Shown in pieces: positions 7,277 through 13,408 of a DNA stretch of 15,370 bases. The first letter of the stretch is position 1; each line of letters starts with the position of its first letter. Under the pieces are notes generated by a model. It was not told the DNA's origin and ran no database searches. It was given only the letters and a program-made list of their open reading frames with translations. The position numbers and the translations under genes are program-made. Source of the DNA: Bacteroidota bacterium (GTDB taxonomy: Bacteria > Bacteroidota > Bacteroidia > Chitinophagales > Chitinophagaceae); assembly GCA_023436425.1 (NCBI GenBank), contig JAEZJD010000129.1, forward strand, positions 1 through 15,370, given 5' to 3'.

Positions 7277-7921
7277 ATGGATATTATACTGAAATATTTT
7301 TCTGAGTTTTCAGCTAATCAATTAAAGCAGTTGCAAGCCTTGGCACCATTGTATTATGAGTGGAATGAAAAGATAAACGTCATCTCACGCAAAGACATCG
7401 ACTACTTTTACGAGCATCACGTGTTGCACTCACTCAGCATCGCTGCCGTGTTTGATTTTCCTGCAGGTGCGGAAATCATTGACATCGGAACCGGCGGTGG
7501 TTTTCCAGGTGTGCCGCTTGCAATATTTTTTCCGGACGTACAGTTCCATTTGGTCGACAGTATTGCTAAAAAGTTGAAAGTTATTGAAGCAGTTAAATCC
7601 GAACTGGCATTGACCAATATCACTACGCAACACATTCGTGTTGAAGAAATAAAAAACAGAAAGTTCGATTTTGTTGTTAGCCGCGCAGTGGCACCGCTGA
7701 AGGAACTTTGGAGGTGGAGCGTACCGTTAGTTAAAAACGAAAAAATAAAAATTAAAAATGCAGAAGGACAGGTTTTGGAACGAGGACTCATTTGTCTCAA
7801 AGGCGGCGATTTATCTCAGGAAATTTCTGAAAGTAAATTGAAGCCGAAGATGATTGAGCTAAGCAACTTGTTTCAGGAGGAATTTTTCAAAGAAAAATAC
7901 TTGCTGTACACCTCACCCTGA
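7277..7921 (+). CDS. rsmG: 16S rRNA (guanine527-N7)-methyltransferase RsmG
   Basis: Methylates N7 of G527 in the 530 loop of 16S rRNA, using S-adenosylmethionine; it was formerly called GidB. Evidence: the N-terminal LYYEWNEKINVISRKD segment (25-40), a HHVLHSL motif (47-53), the SAM-binding IDIGTGGGFPGVPLAI (68-83), DFVVSRAVAPL (131-141) and LICLKGGDL (171-179). At 214 residues it is of ordinary length. Two local oddities are visible. An A/T-rich stretch at about 7740-7760 encodes a Lys/Ile-rich insert (residues about 154-166) before LICLKGG. The last codons (YTSP) and the stop fall inside a repeat-like CACCCTGACCCTCTCC sequence. The ATG at 7277 fits the family N-terminus. It ends convergently with the M1 peptidase gene. 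Confidence 0.96.
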   Translation: MDIILKYFSEFSANQLKQLQALAPLYYEWNEKINVISRKDIDYFYEHHVLHSLSIAAVFDFPAGAEIIDIGTGGGFPGVPLAIFFPDVQFHLVDSIAKKLKVIEAVKSELALTNITTQHIRVEEIKNRKFDFVVSRAVAPLKELWRWSVPLVKNEKIKIKNAEGQVLERGLICLKGGDLSQEISESKLKPKMIELSNLFQEEFFKEKYLLYTSP

Positions 7922-7940
7922 CCCTCTCCTGAAGTAGGGA
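7912..7940. repeat. repeat-like CCCTCTCC/AGGG sequence at the rsmG 3' end
   Basis: The tract CACCCTGACCCTCTCCTGAA followed by GTAGGGAA resembles a degenerate copy of the short dispersed CCCTCTCC...GGAGAGGG-type intergenic palindromes met in many genomes. Only one copy is present in this window, so its repeat nature is inferred from resemblance, not shown. It supplies the rsmG stop codon. Confidence 0.3.
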
Positions 7941-8007
7941 ATCAATTTAGTCGTTCAACGTGCTTTCCAAACATCCCTTCCGGAACTATCTAAAATGTGG
8001 CAGGGTT

Positions 8008-10008
8008 TTACCACTTCAACTCCAGCTTATTGTTTTTACGGTCAATATCGGCCATCCGTTGCGAAGGATCTATTTCCACAGAAACAATGTCAGTCAGCTT
8101 TTTGGTTGTCGATATCTGATAAGTGGGATGCGTCCATTTCCATGGATCGTAAACCTTGCGCGGGGTTTGTCCTTCTTCAGCCGGTTTTTGTCCGAACATC
8201 AAATACATTGGCACGTAATGCCATTCGCTGCTGCCATCGCGAAAAGTGATACGTACATCAACAGGCATTGGCATCAATCCAGCATTTTTCAACCGGATAT
8301 TGGTCGTATTGTTGTCCTGCCACAAACTATCAATGCCGTAATCAATTGTTCGTGTTGAATTCACCCAATATTGTTTGTACCAGTCAAGTTGAATATCACT
8401 CACCTTTTCTGCCACTCGAATAAAATCATTTGCATTTGGATGTTTAAATCTCCACTTTCGATAATACTCAAGCATAATTTTATCGCGAACATTGGCACCA
8501 ACGATATATCCCAATTGCTCCACAAACACGCCGCCCTTTGAATAAGCAGCATTGCTGTAAGCGTAATTAGTGTTGTAGTGGTCAGCATGTGTTGTCATGG
8601 GTTCTTCACGTCCGCTTTTTGCAAGCGCCAGGTACCCGGAATAAATTCCTGTATGAAGTGCCGGTGGTGCAGCGGCAATCGAATCACTTCTGTGCAGCGC
8701 AGCAGGATTGTTGAGAATCGTTTTTCTACTCACTTGCCGGCGATAATATTCTTCTACTAAATCGGTAGCCCATTCAGTGAAGCCCTCATCCATCCACGGA
8801 TATTCAGACTCATTTGTTGCGAGCATTCCCTGGTACCAGCTGTGCATCCATTCGTGAAATGCAGTACCAAGACCCGGACCTGAAACCATCGTGCAATTCG
8901 GATATTCCATTCCTCCATCGCCACCATGAATGAACGAATATTGCTTGTAAGGATAATCCCCAAATTTTTGCTTAATAAATGGATAAACAATCACCGCTGC
9001 ATTTGCCACATCTTCCCACTGCTTGCCCCAACCTGCAGCATACTGCGAAAAATCATTGTTGTAGTTACGCTTTTGCGCTGCAGTCATGTTATCGAACACA
9101 ACACGTGAAGGCTGCGCATTGTACAGCACATGAATAGTTGGACCATTAGGAATCTGACGGGTTATGTGTTTGTATTCAGGATCGGCAGCCCATGCAAAAT
9201 CGTGCACATTCGGTGCAACGAAGTGCCACGAGAGCTTATCAGAATTAACAGGTGCAGAGGCAGTTTTTGCAGCATAACCAAACCCGATTTGAGCCCCGTT
9301 TACCAAATTGCCGCTACCTCCTAATAAATAGTTTTTATCAATTTTAATAGTCACATCGTAATCGCCCCAGACGCCGTAAAACTCACGGGCAATATATGGC
9401 GTTGGATGCCATCCTTCATAATCGTATTCAGCAAGTTTGGGATACCATTGCGTCATTGTGTAGCGAACAAGCGTTGACGGATTATCGCGACCGCTGCGGC
9501 GAATTTGCAGCGGCACCTGAGCATCCCAGTCCATGTCGAAAGTGACTTTCGATTTTGGAAGAATCGGTTTGTCGAGGTTCACTTCCAGAATGGTTTCGTG
9601 CAGTTTTGTCTTTTGAGGACGGCCATTCAATTTTATTGAAGTAACGTTTTGATACCCGATTTCTTCCGGCGCTAAGTTCAAAATCCTATCTTCTACTCGT
9701 GGATCCCAATCTGCAATATCATTGCCTTGCCTGTCTTTTCTCAAAACCAATGTTCCTTGTCGGCGGCTGCGCACATCCATCATGCTGTTTGGCTGAAATG
9801 CATTCCAATACAGGTGAAAAAAAACTTTATGCAAAGTATCGGGAGAGTTGTTCCAATATTCAATTTGCTGTTTGCCTTTGTACTGATTTGTTTGCACATT
9901 CATGTCAATATTCATGGTGTATTTCACACGCTGCTGCCAACGGTCGGGCTGAGAAAAACCGGCAAAAGTGAGAAGAGTCGATACGAAGAAAAACAGAATA
10001 TACTTCAT
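8008..10008 (-). CDS. secreted M1-family zinc metallopeptidase
   Basis: A 666-residue aminopeptidase-type protein of the M1 (gluzincin) family, expected to act on peptides in the periplasm or at the cell surface. The start at 10008 gives a clean signal peptide ending in LLTFAGFSQ (residue 20); an in-frame ATG at 10191 is rejected because the extension reads through the upstream intrinsic terminator. The beta-sandwich N-terminal half carries YKGKQQIEYWNNSPD (43-57). The exopeptidase-type motif appears as GGMEY (365-369) in place of GxMEN. The zinc site is HEWMH (385-389) with the third ligand Glu408 in DEGFTEWA, exactly 18 residues after the second His, as in M1 enzymes. The protein is single-gene in layout: it lies downstream of a strong terminator and convergent with rsmG. 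Substrate is unknown. Confidence 0.94.
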   Translation of the reverse strand: MKYILFFFVSTLLTFAGFSQPDRWQQRVKYTMNIDMNVQTNQYKGKQQIEYWNNSPDTLHKVFFHLYWNAFQPNSMMDVRSRRQGTLVLRKDRQGNDIADWDPRVEDRILNLAPEEIGYQNVTSIKLNGRPQKTKLHETILEVNLDKPILPKSKVTFDMDWDAQVPLQIRRSGRDNPSTLVRYTMTQWYPKLAEYDYEGWHPTPYIAREFYGVWGDYDVTIKIDKNYLLGGSGNLVNGAQIGFGYAAKTASAPVNSDKLSWHFVAPNVHDFAWAADPEYKHITRQIPNGPTIHVLYNAQPSRVVFDNMTAAQKRNYNNDFSQYAAGWGKQWEDVANAAVIVYPFIKQKFGDYPYKQYSFIHGGDGGMEYPNCTMVSGPGLGTAFHEWMHSWYQGMLATNESEYPWMDEGFTEWATDLVEEYYRRQVSRKTILNNPAALHRSDSIAAAPPALHTGIYSGYLALAKSGREEPMTTHADHYNTNYAYSNAAYSKGGVFVEQLGYIVGANVRDKIMLEYYRKWRFKHPNANDFIRVAEKVSDIQLDWYKQYWVNSTRTIDYGIDSLWQDNNTTNIRLKNAGLMPMPVDVRITFRDGSSEWHYVPMYLMFGQKPAEEGQTPRKVYDPWKWTHPTYQISTTKKLTDIVSVEIDPSQRMADIDRKNNKLELKW

Positions 10009-10041
10009 GGATTGTATTGAGTTGTTGCTAAGATGCAAAAA

Positions 10042-10049
10042 TGAAGATA
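10042..10049 (-). promoter_or_regulatory. candidate -7 element for the M1 peptidase gene
   Basis: Minus-strand TATCTTCA, two bases from TAnnTTTG, lies 33 nt before the M1 start in the 162-bp gap that follows the upstream terminator. A TTTG is present upstream but only 12 nt away, closer than usual. Confidence 0.25.
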
Positions 10050-10162
10050 AACGTGGCACAACAAAAAGAAAAAATGAGTGTACACCTGATAGCCGAATAT
10101 TGGGAAAAGCGCTGAAGTGAGTGACACAGCAGCAGCTTAATAGCAGCACTAAAGCCTGTATC

Positions 10163-10188
10163 AAAAAAAACCTCTGCATATGCAGAGG
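10163..10188 (-). terminator. rho-independent terminator after the DUF5777 gene
   Basis: On the minus strand a perfect 18-bp palindrome, CCTCTGCATATGCAGAGG (10171-10188; 7-bp stem CCTCTGC/GCAGAGG with an ATAT loop), is followed directly by eight T residues (10170-10163). It starts 20 nt after the DUF5777 stop. This is the clearest intrinsic terminator in the window and separates the cytochrome/YceI/DUF5777 cluster from the M1 peptidase gene. Confidence 0.92.
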
Positions 10189-10208
10189 CAAATAGCTTAT
10201 TGCGGTAA

Positions 10209-11096
10209 TTAGCCTTTCTTCTTTTTTACCTGAAATGCTCTTGAAATGTTGAAGCCGAATTCAATATCGCCTTTCGCCCAATCCGAATCTGTTTGGGTAA
10301 GAAAAGCTCTTTCATTCATGCCATGCGCATTGGTGAAGTGCAGTTGAAACACGTGCCCTCCGGTTTCGATGTCAAAGCCAAGCGACAGCGGATTCTTCAA
10401 TCCTTTTCCTTCATCCTGGTTAACAACATAGAAGTAATCGAAGTTGAAAGAAATGCGCCGCGATAGTTTTATTCTGCCGCCAACACCTGCAGCATAAATG
10501 TCATTTGCATCGTTTACATTGTCAGTAAGGTTGCGGTGCAGAACAGTTGGCGACAACTGGAGCGTGAATGCTTCACTGAATTTGCGCCCAATGATTGCCT
10601 GTCCGTAATAGCTCAATTTATCAGTGAAATAGTGATCAACTCCGTCCGTCCATTTTGCTGTGCGCAGCATGCCACCGGCAACTGCCACCAGCGATAAAGG
10701 AAACGAACCAGGTCCGGTTGATTGCTGTATCAAGCGATACTTTAAGAAGCCGTCAAGCTCTTTGTTAAACGTGCTGCGACCAACTCCGATGGTAAAATTG
10801 TTTGTCACCGCATAATCAAGTCCAAGGCGAATATTTGCCGGACCATCCAGTCCGAAGAATTCGTACAAGCCACCATTAATCTTTCCAAAGCGGTGCAAAA
10901 TTCTAAAGTCCAAAACTCCGGGCCGCAGCGTCTCCATGCTGTGCGACATAATAACCCGTGAAGATTTGAAAGCGTTGTAGACGTATTCTTTTTTTGCAGA
11001 ATCGCCGCCCAATAGTTTCATCATGTCATCATCCTGCGAAAAAGCGCTCAGCGAGATTGCAGAAAAGAAAAGTATAGCTAAGAATTTGGGCTTCAT
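10209..11096 (-). CDS. DUF5777-type outer-membrane beta-barrel protein
   Basis: A 295-residue exported protein that I assign to the DUF5777 beta-barrel group. The signal peptide ends at about ISLSAFSQ (residue 21) and is followed by an acidic DDDMMKLLGGD segment. The body is made of alternating hydrophobic/aromatic strands with the blocks SSRVIMSHSMETLRPGVLDF (45-64), RFGKINGGLYEFFGLDGP and IGVGRSTFNKELDGFLKYRL, typical of small barrels in the outer membrane. The C-terminus is basic (KKKKG) and does not end in an aromatic residue as many barrel proteins do. It begins 7 bp after YceI on the same strand, and a strong terminator follows, so it is the last gene of a transcription unit. Its biochemical role is unknown; a pore or partner for the upstream exported proteins is inference. 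Confidence 0.82.
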   Translation of the reverse strand: MKPKFLAILFFSAISLSAFSQDDDMMKLLGGDSAKKEYVYNAFKSSRVIMSHSMETLRPGVLDFRILHRFGKINGGLYEFFGLDGPANIRLGLDYAVTNNFTIGVGRSTFNKELDGFLKYRLIQQSTGPGSFPLSLVAVAGGMLRTAKWTDGVDHYFTDKLSYYGQAIIGRKFSEAFTLQLSPTVLHRNLTDNVNDANDIYAAGVGGRIKLSRRISFNFDYFYVVNQDEGKGLKNPLSLGFDIETGGHVFQLHFTNAHGMNERAFLTQTDSDWAKGDIEFGFNISRAFQVKKKKG

Positions 11097-11103
11097 GAAA
11101 AAA

Positions 11104-11661
11104 TCATTTCAATGGTTCCAGTTTGCAATCAACACTAACTTTGATTGTGTTGGAGAGTTTGTCCTTTACTACTGCAGGTATTTTTATGTTGTAGTCTGAC
11201 AGCAATACATTAAAAGATGAATTGGTATTTATCTTTCCATCATCCACTTTTAGAGTGCCAGTGCTTTCCACGTCTCTCGTTACGCCATGAATTGTCAACT
11301 TCCCCTTTACTCTTGCAGTGTAGGTTCCATCCTTCGCATAATTAATATCGGAGTTGTTGACAATAGCTCCTTTGAATTCAGCTTTAGGATATTTATCACT
11401 TTCAACATAGTTCTCGTTGAAGTGTTCCTGCATCAAAGCTTTCGGGAATTCAAATCCTTTCATTACCACTGAAAACTGCACTGCGCCTGTTTTGGTGTCG
11501 AGAATTGCTGCTGCAGTTTTATTCTTTGCTTCAATGTCTTCCATTGGCGCTTTGGAGTAGAAGTCAATCTTGCCGTTTTTGGTGTAAAACTTATCCTGTG
11601 CATTTACTGCGAATGCTGCCAACATAAAAGCCGTCGCTAAAAAAATCCGTGTGGTTTTCAT
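11104..11661 (-). CDS. YceI family periplasmic protein
   Basis: A 185-residue YceI-like protein. Members have a lipocalin-like barrel; one structurally studied homologue binds a polyisoprenoid chain, and the family is periplasmic. Visible here: a signal peptide ending at FAVNAQ (residue 22), the conserved GAVQFSVVMKGFEFPKALMQEHFNENY run (about 59-85), ESDKYPKAEFKG (87-98) and GKLTIHGVTRDVESTG (120-135). Length is normal. The gene starts 5 bp after the OB-fold gene and ends 7 bp before the DUF5777 gene, so all three are almost surely translated from one message. Binding of a quinone or undecaprenyl-type lipid is plausible from the family, not shown. I give no gene symbol because the enterobacterial yceI context is absent. 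Confidence 0.94.
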   Translation of the reverse strand: MKTTRIFLATAFMLAAFAVNAQDKFYTKNGKIDFYSKAPMEDIEAKNKTAAAILDTKTGAVQFSVVMKGFEFPKALMQEHFNENYVESDKYPKAEFKGAIVNNSDINYAKDGTYTARVKGKLTIHGVTRDVESTGTLKVDDGKINTNSSFNVLLSDYNIKIPAVVKDKLSNTIKVSVDCKLEPLK

Positions 11662-11666
11662 CGTTT

Positions 11667-12110
11667 TTATAGGTTTTTATTTTGTTTTTGTAGTACGCAA
11701 AAATTCATTTTAACATCTGTTCCGAGGAGTTCCTGTGTTTCGTATCCGCTGCACTTGCCTTTAATGCTCACCGTTGTACCTTCTTTCACAGTGGAATAAT
11801 CCAAAGTGTGCCGTTTGTCCATCGTGCATTGTACGGAAGACATGTCGCCTGCAACGCCGAGAGAAATCACACCGGAGGTATCAACAGACTTTACCTCACC
11901 CGAAACAAGAACTGTTTTGTCAATGTACTTTTTGCTCGCCGTCAACGAATCATCTGCAAATTCCTTTATCAGCGAGGCAGCACTCGTAGTCACATCGGCT
12001 TTGCTATCGCTCACATCCGCGTTTTCGCGGTTATATTCCGACCAGATATAGTAGCCAACAACTGCTATTGCCAGTACCACAATAATCCAGATGACGTTTT
12101 TTCCTTTCAT
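11667..12110 (-). CDS. membrane-anchored OB-fold (tRNA_anti-like) protein
   Basis: A 147-residue protein with an uncleaved N-terminal membrane anchor (about residues 6-23, VIWIIVVLAIAVVGYYIW) and a C-terminal domain facing the periplasm. The segments YIDKTVLVSGEVKSVDTSGVI (62-82), SSVQCTMD (91-98) and GTTVSIKGKCSGYETQELLGTDVKMNFCVL (111-140) have the strand pattern and the terminal GTDVKMNFC block of the tRNA_anti-like OB-fold family (Pfam PF12869 by my recognition). Despite that name, nucleic-acid binding is not implied for an exported domain. Three cysteines (95, 120, 138) lie in the domain. It heads the tight OB-YceI-DUF5777 trio, and a -7-like box lies 7 nt before its start. Function unknown. 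Confidence 0.75.
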   Translation of the reverse strand: MKGKNVIWIIVVLAIAVVGYYIWSEYNRENADVSDSKADVTTSAASLIKEFADDSLTASKKYIDKTVLVSGEVKSVDTSGVISLGVAGDMSSVQCTMDKRHTLDYSTVKEGTTVSIKGKCSGYETQELLGTDVKMNFCVLQKQNKNL

Positions 12111-12117
12111 TGACGAT

Positions 12118-12125
12118 CAAATGTA
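12118..12125 (-). promoter_or_regulatory. candidate -7 element before the OB-fold gene
   Basis: Minus-strand TACATTTG is an exact match to TAnnTTTG and ends 7 nt before the ATG at 12110, in a 58-bp gap. If used, it would give the OB-YceI-DUF5777 genes their own near-leaderless transcript. No -33 box is seen. Confidence 0.4.
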
Positions 12126-12168
12126 TTGTGAATGACGTGTGCCTTTCCCTGTTTTAACTTGCATTTAT

Positions 12169-12522
12169 CTACTGCGGTGTAGATGCATCTATCCAGGCTT
12201 TCACTTTATTGATATCGCATTGCGACATTTTATTGCTGCCTTGCGGCATCGGCGTAAATCCTGAAAGATGATTAATTGCTCCCCATAATCTTCCGCTTGC
12301 GGCTACAGCCTTTACATCCGCATAAGTTGATAGCAATATGTTGCCACTTGGAACGCTGCCGCTATGGCAACTGACGCAACTATACCTGTTCATCATTTCC
12401 GAAATGCCGTTGATGTAAGTAACGTTCGTGGTTTCACAAGTGCCTCCATAGAGTTCATCTGCATGATCGTAATAGCATCCACAAAATGCAAGCGACAAAA
12501 ACAGCACGAAAATTTTGTTCAT
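12169..12522 (-). CDS. one-domain c-type cytochrome-like lipoprotein
   Basis: A 117-residue exported protein with one heme-c-type domain. The N-terminal hydrophobic stretch ends in AFCGC, so Cys16 (or Cys14) is a likely lipidation site. The heme attachment motif is a standard CVSCH (residues 49-53), and MPQG (92-95) supplies a probable distal Met ligand. Two more cysteines, Cys29 (TCETTNV) and Cys102 (QCDI), have counterparts in the neighbouring protein and could form a disulfide. The whole domain aligns almost without gaps with the C-terminal domain of the gene 49 bp upstream, so the two are paralogues. I read the domain as of the small cytochrome type seen in planctomycete-cytochrome-like families; electron transfer is inferred from the motif. 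Heme loading has not been shown. Confidence 0.82.
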   Translation of the reverse strand: MNKIFVLFLSLAFCGCYYDHADELYGGTCETTNVTYINGISEMMNRYSCVSCHSGSVPSGNILLSTYADVKAVAASGRLWGAINHLSGFTPMPQGSNKMSQCDINKVKAWIDASTPQ

Positions 12523-12571
12523 AAATATGTCTATCTAAATACGAGTATGATTAGAAAACAGTTGCTTAAGG

Positions 12572-13285
12572 TTAATTATTAAGTGCGCCTGCGGCAATCC
12601 ACTTTTCGAATTTGCGAATGTCACAATCCGATAGTTTGCTGCCCTGCGGCATAGGCTGGTAACCGGGTTGATGTTTTATGGCGCCCAACAATTTTCCATC
12701 GTTCACCTTGGCCTTCAAACCATCGTAGGTGGAAAAATTATAAATACCCGTTGGCGATGAACCTGCGTGGCATCCACCAGCACAATAATTCTGAACCACC
12801 GGACGAATGGACACATTGTAGGTTACATTAGCTGTATCGCAGCTTGCAGATTCGCAGGAATTGTTTTTCGCACCTTGCATTATCCATTTATAAATAGCGT
12901 TTTTCTGGTCAGCAGATAAAGCAGGATACGGCGGGGGCGGCATTCGGTCACGTGAATCACTAGTATTGATTTTGTCGTACACGTCGCCACTGGATGGAGA
13001 AAACGCTCTGATTTTTCCCGTTGTGATAATGCTGTTGTAGTTCGTCAAAATAATTCCATGCTCCCGCGAGGTTTCGTTGTGACATCCACTCATGGCACAA
13101 TTGGAGATAAAAATCGGCAACACTTGTTGCTGAAAATAAGCAGTGTCAGGGCTGCACACAGTCGTTGTTGTAGCACCGCCACCACCCAGGTCGGGCTTGA
13201 AAAGCGGCTCGTGCCTACAGGAAAACAGGATGATCAATAAAAAAAGAAATGAAATCTTTTTGGCGAAGGGCACAAGATGTGGCAT
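12572..13285 (-). CDS. two-domain c-type cytochrome-like lipoprotein with unusual heme motifs
   Basis: A lipoprotein of about 237 residues with two heme-c-like domains. The start is uncertain: in-frame ATGs are at 13336, 13315 and 13285. The last is chosen because it gives a compact lipoprotein signal ending in LFSC (Cys23). A Gly/Thr linker follows. Domain 1 has CAMSGCH (63-69), a CX4CH spacing, and MPPPP (115-119) as possible Met ligand. Domain 2 has CAGGCH (168-173), a CX3CH spacing, and MPQG (212-215). Cys149 (SCDTANV) and Cys221 (DCDI) match the extra cysteines of the downstream paralogue. Neither domain has the canonical CXXCH, so covalent heme binding is possible but not certain. The gene lies 123 bp after metG and 49 bp before its paralogue. 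Confidence 0.8.
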   Translation of the reverse strand: MPHLVPFAKKISFLFLLIILFSCRHEPLFKPDLGGGGATTTTVCSPDTAYFQQQVLPIFISNCAMSGCHNETSREHGIILTNYNSIITTGKIRAFSPSSGDVYDKINTSDSRDRMPPPPYPALSADQKNAIYKWIMQGAKNNSCESASCDTANVTYNVSIRPVVQNYCAGGCHAGSSPTGIYNFSTYDGLKAKVNDGKLLGAIKHQPGYQPMPQGSKLSDCDIRKFEKWIAAGALNN

Positions 13286-13408
13286 ATCCGATAAACGATA
13301 AAGAGCCACCTTCATTGTGTAAGCACAAAGTGACATACGAATATGCTATTTGCAGCACCAACAAAGGAACGGAAGCTATCGGAGGAGAAATATGAAGCAA
13401 GTCAGGAT

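Noticed and set aside
10009..10191. Upstream extension of the M1 peptidase to an ATG at 10191
   Set aside because: The added residues are encoded partly by the intrinsic terminator hairpin and its T-run; the internal Met at 10008 begins a normal signal peptide.
13286..13336. Longer start for the two-domain cytochrome-like lipoprotein (ATG at 13336)
   Set aside because: It places 17 extra residues before a compact lipoprotein signal. It cannot be excluded without start mapping, but the shorter form fits better.
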